The notes beneath the pieces were generated by a model that ran no database searches, was not told the origin of the DNA, and was given only the letters and a program-made list of their open reading frames with translations. From the NCBI GenBank assembly GCA_029204225.1, contig CM055092.1, forward strand, positions 23,931,005-23,995,004: DNA of 64,000 nt, given 5' to 3'. Source of the stretch: Diphasiastrum complanatum (Eukaryota > Streptophyta > Lycopodiopsida > Lycopodiales > Lycopodiaceae). The position numbers and the translations under genes are program-made. Shown piece by piece: positions 21,646 to 32,992 of this stretch. Position 1 is the first letter of the stretch, and each line of letters starts with the position of its first letter.

Positions 21646-22235
21646 TGTTGTAAAGCTATTTTCATAAGCTTTACTTCTGGTGCCACTGGTGTCAGCATTG
21701 TCCCCGATGCCAGCAGCGCCCCTGCTGCTCCCGGTGCCAACGGTGCCGGTGCCACTCTCGGCGCCACTGTGACCAGAATCCAGCCGGCGTTCTAGCGAAG
21801 TCCATAGAACTCAGATCCATGTGCAATCACCTCACACGATCTAGGCATGATTGAAGGAAGCTTGGGGATCAATAAATCTAGAGAGAGAAAATGACTTTCT
21901 AGAAGAGAAAATCCTAGAGAGAGAAAAACGTGCTTTACCAGCCTGGGTAGAGTGCTTGGTATGAGGGGGGTGTCGAATCCCACCAAGATTTGAGTTGGTT
22001 AAGTTTGATGTATGTCGGGCGGCTTGCTTGGAGGGAAGTCACCCACATCGGGACCCCCGATCTGGCATGGCGCTAGGTTGGATCTCAATGTTGGTTTTCG
22101 ACACTTCAAGTTGGTTAAGTCTGATCGTAGATGGCGAGTTGGCTGCTTGTATGTCAAGTGGGTTTGGATGGCAAGAGTTGAAGGCTGGGAAGCTAAGTCA
22201 TGGTTCTCGGCTCCCTTTGGGATGCCTGCACTACA
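21646..22235 (+). repeat. LTR2 (590 bp, internally deleted)
   Basis: Starts TGTTGTAAAGCTATT and ends CACTACA. It jumps at about 21988 from the CCCACCAA region to the GAGTTGGTTAAGTTTGATG region, missing about 530 bp relative to LTR1. Its GGCGCC cluster shows several C-to-T changes. Confidence 0.9.
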
Positions 22236-22237
22236 TG

Positions 22238-22250
22238 TGGTATCAGAGCC
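22238..22250 (+). other. Primer binding site 2 (initiator Met tRNA)
   Basis: TGGTATCAGAGCC, two bases after LTR2. Confidence 0.9.
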
Positions 22251-22325
22251 GACTGGCCGGTCAGCTATGCGGATCTCACAGAAATGGCCACTATTTGGGG
22301 TTCATCAAGACAATTGTTGTGCAAG

Positions 22326-22711
22326 GTGCTGCCCACAATGTAAGCACAGGGGCATCCACGATCGGGGTGGTCGACAGAACGGGGGACTTGATGAGTCAAA
22401 GTGTTGCGCTTGAGGTGTAAGCACGGTCCGTTCTTGCGGTTCGGGCCTGGCGCCGTCTGCACGTAGGACAGATGAGGCAAAGTGCTGCCTAGGTAGGTGA
22501 AAGCACGGCCTGTGCCTTGTGGGGTGCGGGGTGACATATTCGAACTGTACGGGTTAACCATTGATACAGAAATGATGCTCGAATTCGGGTGTAAAGCATA
22601 GGTGGTTAGCTGCCGGTGCGGGATAGCTGCCGATCGTTTAGCTATAAGGGCTACCGACCAAAAAGTGGTGGGGCGTGACTGAGGCAATGTGCTGCTTAAT
22701 GGTGAAAGCAC
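22326..22711 (+). other. Five small hairpins in the leader, copy 2
   Basis: The same five hairpins recur at 22326-22347, 22401-22424, 22482-22506, 22575-22599 and 22689-22711. In the fourth, both arms changed together (ATGCT with AGCAT instead of GTGCT with AGCAC). Confidence 0.6.
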
Positions 22712-24565
22712 GGATAGTTGGAGGGGTGCCCTTGTGGGCTAATTCTGTGATCGATTTGTATGGGGCGCGGCCAGGCAAAGGTCCGTTGGCAGGACCATCT
22801 TAAACGGGGACTTTGTCTTTGTTACTTGTTAGTAAACCTGCCTGAGTGTCTTACTTGTATGTATTCGTGGTGAGTCTTAGTACTCGTGCTTTGCCTAGTT
22901 TGCATGATTGCTTGTGATACAAGGAGCTGATGGCTCAAGAAGGAACCTTTCTTTTGAAGGCTGATACCATCAAACAAAGAGTATCTGTGGGGCAGATTTG
23001 CAGTTCAAGTACTCGCACGTGAACGGCAACAAAATGACTCAATGTTTGCAAAGGATGGATGGCTAGCTTGTTTCTTGGGTTAGTTTCATTTGCGACAACG
23101 CCCACCAGACGCAAGACGGAAGTTAAAAAATTGGAAAGGGCAATTTCAGGGGAGATCTTCTATGGAGCAGTTGGTCTTCATTTTGGGATGGCCACCTTCG
23201 GAACTGAAACTCACTGAGCATGGGTGATATCCAGTATCATTTGAGTTTTTCCTCAAAGAGGAAAGACTAGGATCCACTTCAGAGATTGGCAACAAGTTGG
23301 ATCGAGCCATAATCCTAGCAGATGGGAAGCAAAGTGTTGGAAAGGCATTTTGTCCGAAGAACTCTACTCTAAGTCCGATCAGCTGATTTTATAAGTGGAG
23401 GGGAACTATCACACACACCTCTCTCTTGGGGCAAATTTTGAATGAAAGTTGATCAAAACGGGATAAAATTCAAGGTGACCTAACCATACTCACACGAGGA
23501 GACTGGCGAACTTTGGACCTAATAAGTTGACAAGTTTTTGTTGTGGAAAGGAAAGCTTGCTATAGGCTTTCTCTGGACCAGCAAAGATGAGAAAACATAT
23601 GAGTACGCTGGCTTGTGTTACGTGTAAGGCAGCTGATCAATGAAGGAACTGTAAAAGTTGATTCTTGCATGAGAGACTTGGTATTTCGAATGGACTCTAA
23701 GGGACAGTTCGCGTTGAGATCGGACTAGTGCAAACTCTGGGTGCATGTGTCTGATTCAAAGAGAGCTACTTGAAGCCAAGCTTGATGTACACTTCTTGTT
23801 TTGACTGTGAGGCAACTGACCAGTGATGGAATTGTGAAAGTCAAGTTTTGCACGATGGACATGGTGCTTCAAACAAACGCGAAGAGATAGTTCGTATGCG
23901 GATCAAACTGGTGTGACCCTTTGGCTTTCCACGAGGTCAATGGTTACATTTGGGCTGATTCAAAGAGCTACTTCAAGCTAAGTGAGAGGTGCATTGCGGA
24001 GTACTCAATCTTTGCCTACCTTAAAGAGCCAAGATGGAAAAGTATCAAGATCAGGATGGGACAAGGAGAGAAATCAAGGTGCAGAAGCAACAAGGTACAG
24101 AGGGGACCAGAAAGTGGGCAATCAAACGATAAATCCTTTGGCTCAAGGAGCCTTGATACCTGTGCAGAACTGATCAAATCTGGAGCTCAGGGAGCTCAAC
24201 ACAAAGTGCATCAAGGAAAAATCAGGAGCTCAAAGGAGTTCCAAAGTCGAAAGTCAGAAGCGACAGGGGCGAACATTTCAAAGAAAGGCCTCTGTCACCA
24301 GTTAATAAGGTTCTTGTGTTTTACAAAAGCGATATCAAATCTACGCTTTTCCCAGACAAAGAGATATTTTCAAGTTATGTAATTTTTCAGTACAAAGAGC
24401 TGAGCCTCCGACTTGTGGTGTGCCAGCTTCAATGCTAATAAAAAGTGGCCAGTAAATTGAGTACTGTGCCAAGTAGCTTAAATGTATAGTTATTTTAATT
24501 GGGAGACACCTTTACTTTAATCTGACATCTGATGAGGACATCAGATTTTATAAAGGTGGGGTGGA

Positions 24566-25804
24566 TGTTGTAAAGCTATCTTCATAAGCTTTACTTCCGG
24601 CGCCACTGGCGCCAGCATTGTTCCCGACGTTAGCAGCGCCCCTACTGCTCCCGGCGCCAATGGCGCCGGCGCCACTCCCTGCACCACTGTGATCAGAATC
24701 CAGCCGACGCCAAGTTGCTATGGCTGAAAATCTTTGATCGGTTCAAGCGAAGTCCAGAGAGCTCAGATCGATGTGCAATCACCTCACACGATCTAGACAT
24801 GATTAAAAGAAGCCTGGGGATCAATAAAATCTAGAGAGCGAAAATGACTTTCTAGAAAGAGAAAATCCTAGAGAGAGGAAAATGTGCTTTACCAGCCTGG
24901 GTAGAGTGCTTGGTATGAGGGGGGGTGCCGAATCCCACCAATACTATAGGGGAGTGCGGGTTGCGACTCAAGGCGACCTCCAACCAAGTCTCAGCCTCCC
25001 TTGCTGGAATGTTGTCATGGCTCTCGCCGTGGCATGCTAGCGCCCCGGAGACTAGGGTCGGTCACACACTTGAAATGTAACCTTCTCAGATTTATCAATA
25101 AAGTGGGATTTTTCTCAAACTGACTCTGATTACCTTCTGGGTTTCAGTGTTTGGTAAAAGCACCAGTTGTAAGGCCGCTTCAAAATTTTTAAGTCATAGC
25201 TGAGGGTCGTATCCCAGGACGCCAACGGTATGCCGTCGGGACCATTCAGTCCGTGGCGCCAACTGTATGCTGTTGGGACCATTTGGTCCAGGAACTGGTT
25301 GTCTCCATATCTGTCGGGGCTTGTGGTTCTGAGTGTTCCTTGCATGAACGTGAATGGGTTAAGCTCTTGGGAAACGGGCTCTAACCTGTCGGCTGAGTTG
25401 GATGGCTTGCATGGGTGGAAGTTACCTATTTATGGCTATCCAGTCTGGCGTGGCGCCAGGTTGGCTTCTAGCGCTCGTGACGAAGCTTTCAATTGGTTAA
25501 GTCTGATGTAAGTCAGACCGCTTGCTTGGAATGGATGTTACTCGTTTGTAATGAAGCTTCGAGTTGCTTAAGTTTGATGTATGTCGGGCGGCTTGCTTGG
25601 AGGGAAGTCACCCACATCAGGACCCCCGATCTGGCATGGCGCCAGGTTGGATCTCAATGTTGGTTTTCGAAACTTCAAGTTGGTTAAGTCTGATCGTTGT
25701 TGGTGAGTTGGCTGCTTGTATGTCAAGTGGGTTTGGATGGCAAGAGTTGAAGGCTGGGAAGCTAAGTTGTGGTTCTCGGCTCCCTTTGGAATGCCTGCGC
25801 TACA
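24566..25804 (+). repeat. LTR3 (1239 bp)
   Basis: Starts TGTTGTAAAGCTATC and ends GCTACA. It has about 100 bp more than LTR1 (around 25435-25535), forming an imperfect internal duplication of about 185 bp (CTGGCGTGGCGCCAGGTTGG at 25446, CTGGCATGGCGCCAGGTTGG at 25631). Confidence 0.92.
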
Positions 25805-25882
25805 GACATAGATGTGGAGAAGCACATAGTGGAGGATTATCGCGGTGGTCGAGCCATCACTCGCATGAGGCAACTCACATAG
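25805..25882 (+). pseudogene. Resumed 3' end of the Ser/Pro-rich frame
   Basis: Starts with the right target duplication GACAT (25805-25809). With the retroelement and one GACAT removed, the frame that ends PSYD before 18170 continues IDVEKHIVEDYRGGRAITR to a stop at 25878. This shows the insertion landed in a reading frame and that its true C-terminus lies here. Confidence 0.55.
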
Positions 25883-26340
25883 TGGTCTTCAACAGGGACA
25901 TTTTCAAGGACTGGCAGAAAAAAAGTGATGAGAAAAAGAAATATTTCAGTGACCAGTTGTGCAGTGCCATGCCAAACCAAAAAAAAATCTTTGGACATTT
26001 GCCACGCATGGCAATATGTTCTAGAAAATCCCTAGAGATTTTCCACACTTGGCAACTTTCCAAATTTGCGTGGCAGTGCCCCACGTATTCAAATTTCATC
26101 AGCGCCCCCCCCCCCCCCCCCCCCCCCCTTTTCCTTCCGCTCCTCACAAAACTGGTCGGAGGAAGGGCAATGACGAAATATTTTGATGGCGTGGCAGTGC
26201 CACGCACTTTGCCATGCGATTGCCACAAACACACAAACATTGCCACGTGAGGGCCGACGGGTCAAATCTGGTTCACGTCTTATGTGCGTGGCAATGGGCT
26301 TTGTTTAAGTCACATAGACTACCTTATACTAGATCTACAT
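25883..26340. other. Non-coding stretch with a poly-C tract
   Basis: Contains 24 consecutive C at 26105-26128. A lysine-rich stretch (FKDWQKKSDEKKKYF, plus, near 25905) might be coding but has no recognised family. The words TTTGCCA and GGCAATG recur around 26000-26300. Confidence 0.45.
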
Positions 26341-26344
26341 CTAG

Positions 26345-28019
26345 ATCTACAAAGCCTTTTCAACTTGAACATTCGGATATTCATGGAATTACTATAGTTT
26401 AACAATAGTGGAGCTAAGATTTATAACTTTCATTGATAATTTTAGTAGAGTTTGTTGGATCTGTCTGCTAAAGATGCAAGGGAGAATCAATTTTTCACAA
26501 GGATCTAGACCCCACAACAAAATGGAGTGGCTGAAAGGAAGAATGGGACTTTATGTGAAAGTGCTAAAGCCATGAGGCTAAGTGCTAATCTTGATAAACC
26601 ATTTTGGGATCAAGCTTTGTTGTGTGCCAATTTCTTGTGCAATAGGTGGCCGAGTGGTATTTTGGATGGAAGGACACCTTTTGAGATGCTATTCAAGAGG
26701 AGGCCGAGTGTCAACTTTCTAAGAACTTTGGGATGCACATACTATGTCAACATTACTCTTGATTATAGGACCAAGTAGGATCCATCTTCAAGGAGATGTA
26801 TTTTTGTTGGATATAGTGAGGTGAGGAAAGCCTACAAGGTTTACATTCCTACTACTAACAAAGTGATTGTTGGTAAATCTGTCATTTTTTATGAGGGGAC
26901 CATTCAAAAAGTGTCTTCATGTACTATTGATGATGATGTGGATGGATCTAACATTCTTGATGTTGATGTAAAGGATCCTACTTTAGATGGTGATGATGAT
27001 GAACCTTCATCAAGTCAAAAGCCAAGGAGAACATCAAGGCAAAGACAAGTACCTTCCAGGCTCACATATGTAGTTTCTGGAAATTATTTTTCATCCTGAC
27101 CTCTTTTGATGGACCTACAAGTGTAGATGAAGAAAGGAAAAAAGAGGAGTGCATCCAAGCAATGGATTTTGAGTATCAAGCTCTTATGAAGAATGGAACA
27201 TGGATATTGGTGGAGTTACCTAAGGACAAGAAAGCTTTTGGATGCAAATGGATCTTCAAGGTGAAGACAAACCAAGATGGATCTATCAAGAAGTACAAGG
27301 CAAGGTTAGTGGCAAAAGGATATGCTCAAAAACAAGGGATTGACTATGATGAAACCTTTGCAACCGTGGTAAAGATGGTAAGCATTCGAGTCATCATCTC
27401 AGCTGCTACACTTTATGAATGGGATCTATGACAAATGGATATTACAAATGCATTCTTGAATGGTGATCTTGATGAGGAAGTGTACGTGGAGCAACCTGAG
27501 AGGTACATTTCATCTACAAAGCCAAATCATGTGTGTCTTCTACAAAAGAGTTTGTATGGCCTTAAGCAAGCACCAAGAAGTTGGTATGCTAAGCTTAACA
27601 CTTTTTTACTCTCTCAAGGCTTTGTTTTGAGTGAGTATGATCATTCACTTTATTATAGGTTTGTTGGAAATGATGTTGCCATCTTTGCTAATCTATGTGG
27701 ATGATATCATCTTGAGTGGTGGAGACAATCAACTTGCTGGATTTTTCAGAAAGCCCAATTATCTTTTGTGACAATCAATCAGCCCAAAGGTTGGCAACCA
27801 ATTCTATCTTTCATGCTAAGAGCAAGCATATTGAGGTGCAATATCATTTTGTGAGGGAGCAAGTCATTGCAAAGGAGGTGGATCTTCAACATATGTCTAA
27901 TTCAAGGAAATGTGTAGTTGATATCTTCACCAAAGCATTGGGAAAGGAGTTTTTTATGAAGCATAGGACATCACTTGGAGTGTTATCAAAGTCCATGCTA
28001 AAACTAGTTGAAGAGGGAG
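26345..28019 (+). pseudogene. Copia pol fragment: integrase, reverse transcriptase, RNase H
   Basis: Integrase remains start near 26345 (LEHSDIHG) and include TPQQNGVAERKNGTL, which holds the catalytic Glu, and LRTLGCTYYVNI. A stop at 26776 and further breaks follow. Reverse transcriptase appears at 27162-27704 (GCKWIFKVKTNQDGSIKKYK, VAKGYAQKQGIDYDETFA, LYGLKQAPRSWY); the YVDDIIL motif survives only in a shifted frame near 27695. The sequence then jumps to the RNase H end (27760-28024: FCDNQSAQRLA, SKHIEVQYHFVREQV, DIFTKAL), so about 600 bp is deleted. No gag or 5' LTR precedes it. Confidence 0.9.
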
Positions 28020-28657
28020 TGTGAAAGATTCAACTAGTTTATTCATTTTTGTTACATTTGTTTATAAGGCAAATTGAGGCCAACTTTATATTAGACTTAG
28101 ATTTTGACTTTTCAAAGTTAATTAGTCTAAATTTCATTTGAATAAACACTTATTGAAAGTGTGGAAAAGTTGGTAGTTGAGTTTGAGTAGATTCAAATTT
28201 GATTGTTGGGTACATTGAATCTAGTCCCAAAAATAGTAGGGTTTACATTTTGGAAAGAAAGCCAAGTGGCCAAATAGGGTTTAGACCTGCTATAAAAGGA
28301 TGTAACTCATGGAGAAGTAGATTCTCTATCTCATTTCATGCTTATGCATGGTTCTCTTGGGCTCTACTATCCATTGGTGCACTATACTTGTGATTGCTTG
28401 TAATTCTATGTGTAGAATGATCAATATTTGTTATTTTTAGATCCACACGTGTGAAATATAGTAGCTTGCTAGTTTTATATGGATAGCAACTTCTTCTTAT
28501 GTTTTGATTCAGTTTTGATCAAGTTCTATTAGAGTTTTCATCTCATTAATAGAGTAGATGCTAATTTTTCTACATTGGCAGGATTGTTGATTTGTTCTCT
28601 TTCTAACCCAAGATTAGTTTATGGATTTGGATCATCAATGATCTGAACTCTTTCACA
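28011..28657 (+). repeat. Polypurine tract and 3' LTR of the Copia fragment
   Basis: AAGAGGGAG at 28011-28019 is a classic Copia polypurine tract. The LTR starts TGTGAAAG at 28020 and probably ends CTTTCACA at 28657, an 8-bp inverted terminal match. It includes a CACACGTGTG palindrome near 28446. Confidence 0.65.
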
Positions 28658-28744
28658 AAAGTTGAATGGATCTAGATTAACTATTGGATTAGGGAGAGAG
28701 GGATAATAATCCAACACAATAAATCAATCAAATTCTAGCAAATA

Positions 28745-29830
28745 GTGTGAAGTGAGGAGATCGACAAGAAAGAGGAGAGTTGTAAAGTATCACAAGGTGA
28801 ACTATGCCTTTACCAATGATATTTTGAAATTTCAAGAGGCATCATGCTTTGAGGAGGCAAAGGAGTCGAAGATATGGCAAGCATCAATGAGAGAGAAATT
28901 GGACTCCATTGAAAGGCATGGTATGTGGAAACTACTTATCTCCCTCCAAGCAAGAAACCAATTGATAAGATATGGATATACAAGACTAAGTTTCATGCAG
29001 ACAGCTTTATCACAAAGTGCAAGGCATTATTTTTAGTCAAGGGCTATGAGCATAGCAAGGGGATCATCTATGAGAAAATGTAGTTTACTCTCGTAGTGAA
29101 TTGAACCACATTGTGCTTGGTTAATGCATTGAAGCCCTACTTCAGATGGAAAATCCATCAACTAGATGTGAAAGTCTTTTGTCTTGAATGGAAACTTGGA
29201 AGAGGAAGTGCACATGTTCCACCCACAAGTCTTTTTCATCAAAGGGCAAGAAGCCAAGGTGTGAAAGCTACAAATATTGCTATATTAGGCTCAAGAATAC
29301 ACCATGAGCATGATATGGATATATTGATAGTTATTTTATTTCCAACAATTTTATGGAAATTAGTTTTGATCTCAATTTACATGGATTCACAAATGGGGAT
29401 AGTGTCACTTTAAAACATTAATGATATCATTATCATTGGAAATTATGAAGATCTTGTTAAAAACATCAAAGTTGATTGCTGAGATGATGAATTTAGATCT
29501 TATGCATTATTGTCTGGGGGTAGATTTGTGGAAAAATGAAAATGAGCTTTCACAAAGTAAATATGTTTGTGAAACTCTAAAGAGATTTTGTATGTTTGAT
29601 TGCAAGTCAGGTGAGTAAAAAGTTATCATACATTGATGATAGTGGTCCAGTTGATGTCACTTTGTTTCATTAACTTGTTGGAAACCTCATTAATCATACC
29701 ACCACACAATCAAACATTTATTATGCTGTGATTTTCGTTAGTTAGTTTATGGAAACACCAATATTAGATCATTGGAAAACAACCAAGAGGCATGTGAAGT
29801 AAACACCCAATTTTTATTTGGTTTATACAA
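28745..29830 (+). pseudogene. Second, more decayed Copia reverse transcriptase fragment
   Basis: Starts RRSTRKRR, then YAFTNDILKFQEASCFEEA and MREKLDSIERHGMW, the start of a Copia reverse transcriptase. KGYEHSKG and HQLDVKVFCLEW follow in shifted frames. LHYCLGVDLW and LSQSKYVCETL (29500-29600) mark the later part. Many frameshifts and stops. The family differs from the preceding fragment. Confidence 0.75.
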
Positions 29831-32170
29831 GACAAATATGGTTTGTCTAAGTGGTAGCGTTATGTTGATGCCAACCGAGTAGGTAGTATTGATGACGGGA
29901 GCTAAACTTACCATAGAGGCTATAATCTGAAGCTTGAGGAGGAGCTAAATTTGTGAGAGAAAAGAAAATAATTGTTGTTTTGATCATAATACTCTAACTT
30001 AGTATAGTTTAAAAACAAAGAAGTTGATAGGCTAACATGGAGACATGTTCCATGAGTGCTATACTAGACTAGTAAATCATTAAGGGAGAGAGAGAATTGG
30101 AAATACAATGATTGATTATTTCTTTTACAATTATTCTCTATCTAGACAACTAGATTGATGGGCTAGTATTTAGCTTGTAGTTATCATTTTTAGAGTAATA
30201 TAGTTTCTTTTGATGCTTGTGTCTAAAGTTGCTCTTGTTTTTCCTTTCCATGATTCTACACATTGTCAATGTCATTATCTAATTTGTGACTGTTATGATT
30301 TATAAGTTCTAAGCACCTATTATGAGTTTCTATTAGACTATCAATAGGGCTTAGCCCATTCATTTTTTATTGAGATGTTAGATCATCATTATTTTTCGTC
30401 TACATTTGGTCATAGTGTACCATTTCTCTCTCTAGAAAATACAATGGTCATCCTTGTCCATAGTTGATTTTATGCATATGATTAAAGTGTATTCTTTGTG
30501 TTGGATGTTATCTTAATGTTATTCCAAGCTCAAATTATCAATCTTGGTTGAATCCCTTGTCATGTTGGAAGATAGATCTAGATGCATTGACGTTTGGTAG
30601 AAAAACATTTAGTTTTTTTGCATTATAAGTTTTATGATTAGAAATCCATTGGATATTAGCAATAAGTGGAGGTGATTTTGGAAGTGTTTTGGCTATTGGA
30701 TCAAAGTAGAGGAGGTGCCATAATTGTAGGAGGTAGTCAACCTTCGAATATGGGCTAAAATTAAATGTTGTGACATTATTTTAAAAATGATGTCAAATTG
30801 GTCATCATCCAACCAAGTAAGCAATTCAACATATTTGTCTTGAGTTCTTCAATGACATTGGCCATGCATCTAATTTGCCTATCTCTCAAGACGCATCGAG
30901 GTTTGTCTCCACTAAATTGATTCTCACCATCATCATTACTAAATTGACTCCCACCATTACAACAATTATTTATTGCCATCCATTGCAACAAATTTTTTTT
31001 AAATTTCAGTTTTCAATGGGAGATCATTTCATAAAAGTATCTTCCCACATGTGTTGAGTTGGTCTATTGAGCTTGAGTTGTGGGCTCCCCCTCAAAGGAT
31101 TGATTCTCTGTAGTCCCAGAGGTTGATAATACCAAGAAGCATAATAGTAAGCAAGATGCTTAAAAAGTATAAACTATTGGAGCAAAAGGTGCAACTCCCT
31201 TGGCTCTAATTTTTAGATCGTGTAGGTATAATAGTTAGATTTTTAGCAAGCCTTTTTCAACCTCAAGAAGGCCTTTGTCAAAGGCATGTGCCCACACTGT
31301 GATAGTGAATCTAACCTAGGTGGTCAACTCCAATCCAACCACTCTACACCACCAAACCATGTGTAGGTTGATACTATGCTTAGCTAAATGTTGTGGTTTG
31401 ACTTAATTTCTAGTTGTGTGAGTCTGCTCACTATATGTAAACAAAAAAAATTGTACACCACCACACCATGCATGGGTTGGTAGGTGTGTACAAGTGCCCA
31501 ATTTTGAACTTTGAAAGTGACCTCACATTTTCTTGATTTAATCTTCTCATTGATGTTCATACATGTCCATATGCTCACCACCTACCACCTACCATCCATA
31601 AGAATGAATTCCTAAGCCTATGAAGAAATTTTCATAAGAAAATTGTGGTCTTAAAAGGGTCATAAAGAACATTCTCCAATACACAAGAAATTGGCTAATA
31701 AAAAAAATTGTTCACATTTGTAAGGGCATTGTATGGCATGATAGTCCTCCTTTTTTACTTAGAAAACCCAATGGGCTTTGCAACATGAAGGACCATGAGC
31801 TTTGAATGGGCTTTATGCACCTAAAAACCAACTTATAGATGAGACACGTTCAAGAACAAGTTTACTATAATGTTTGTTTGCAATTTCAATGAGTAAAGCT
31901 TTGTTGGGCTTTACACAATTCCAAACCCATCCCTTGCCCTCAAGCTAATGCCCTTGCACAAGGGCCCTTAAAAGTGCAAAAACCCTCTACCATTAAATAT
32001 TTGACGACAAATTTTAGTGATGGATAATTATTTTAAATTATTCTATGTCAAATTAATTGGAGTATTTATGAGGAAGCATAATGCAACTCAAAAGCCAACA
32101 ACCTTATGAAAATACGTTATGTTGATATTGGAATATGTCGTTATAGGTTGGCCCTTCAAATTTTTTGACG
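29831..32170. other. Long AT-rich intergenic region
   Basis: No convincing gene. A word CACCACCAAACCATG-like recurs at about 31346 and 31459. It probably consists of old retroelement ends; no LTR pair could be matched. Confidence 0.45.
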
Positions 32171-32178
32171 GGCACTAT

Positions 32179-32252
32179 CAATAATAAAGCAATGAGTCCG
32201 TGACTGCGCTGATGAGTGCTGACGCAGTCAGTACAATCATTGCTTTATTGTT
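32179..32252. repeat. Short inverted repeat (hairpin) upstream of the neprosin gene
   Basis: CAATAATAAAGCAATGA pairs with TCATTGCTTTATTGTT, and the inner arms GACTGCGCTGA and GTGCTGACGCAGTC also pair, over 74 bp. It could be a small foldback element or an extruding palindrome. It lies about 740 bp before the start codon. Confidence 0.7.
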
Positions 32253-32992
32253 ACTTTGTTTCTCATCTTCGTAGTTCGAGACTCCGAGAGCTATTCATTT
32301 CTTTCGTGTGAATTGCTTTCTTAAGAGCAAAATGTTATGCACTCTAGTCCTCAGTACTCACCCGGAAGCAACCTTATCACTACTTAACGTTTGACCATCA
32401 TCTTTGATTATGTTCGTGTGTTAACTTTTAAGCCTTGTCATCCCGGTGACTGGATCTGCTATGATGTCTCAGATTTACTTTTCAGCTTGCAGTCTTCTCA
32501 TTCATTCAGGTGCTTTTGCCTATAAGCAGTTTGATATCATTGTCATAAAGGTTTCTTAAACTTTCTTTAACAATAATGCTCAGATGCAGTGTAATATCCT
32601 GGTAAACTTGGTAGAATTTCTGTGCATACGGGTCTTCCAATAGGTAGTGAATTGGTAAGGTTAAAGGGTTCCGTTGCTGAGTTTTGCTAGGTCTCTAAAT
32701 ACACGGAGCTGTAAGGTTGGTAGTTAGTTTTCAGGATGTAACATTTCCTGCAGAGACGGGCAAAGTGTGGGCGATCGCCCGGTTTCCTGTCCCCCTGCCA
32801 GTAAGAGCTGAGGGACAGCTTGCACCCTTCATAAGTTTTTTAGCATTTTATTGCACTTGGCATTGAAAGCCTGTGTAAGATTCATCCTCAGGCGGCTTGC
32901 CGAGGCTGATTTCGAAACGCATAATGTATCAGAGTTAAATGATGTAAAATGGGAACATAAGATGGTAATGTAGTGTCTAGACAGACGTGAAA

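Larger units (their letters stand above)
18171..25804 (+). mobile_element. Non-autonomous Copia-type retroelement with three LTRs
   Basis: Order: LTR1 18171-19309, internal 19310-21645, LTR2 21646-22235, internal 22236-24565, LTR3 24566-25804. Each LTR starts TGTTGTAAAGCTAT and ends CTACA. Each internal part starts with a TGGTATCAGAGCC primer site and ends with a purine tract (GTGGAGTGGA or GTGGGGTGGA). The whole is flanked by a perfect 5-bp duplication. The two internals (2336 and 2330 bp) are collinear and very similar, yet no gag, protease, integrase or reverse transcriptase is seen, so it needs enzymes from elsewhere (LARD-like). Tandem sharing of an LTR usually arises by unequal recombination. 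Open frames inside (for example 23921-24382) look incidental. Confidence 0.93.

Noticed and set aside
19069-24382. Open frames within the three-LTR element
   Set aside because: They lack retroelement motifs, differ between the two internal copies by frameshifts, and fall in LTRs or leader sequence.
25875-26250. Proline/glycine-rich open frames on both strands
   Set aside because: They cross a 24-base C run and are composition artefacts; only a short Lys-rich stretch might be coding.
32190-32240. Hammerhead-ribozyme-like words (GAGTCCGTGA and CTGATGAG)
   Set aside because: The two core words are present, but not in the order and spacing of a hammerhead, and no GAAA box follows. The segment is explained by the inverted repeat.
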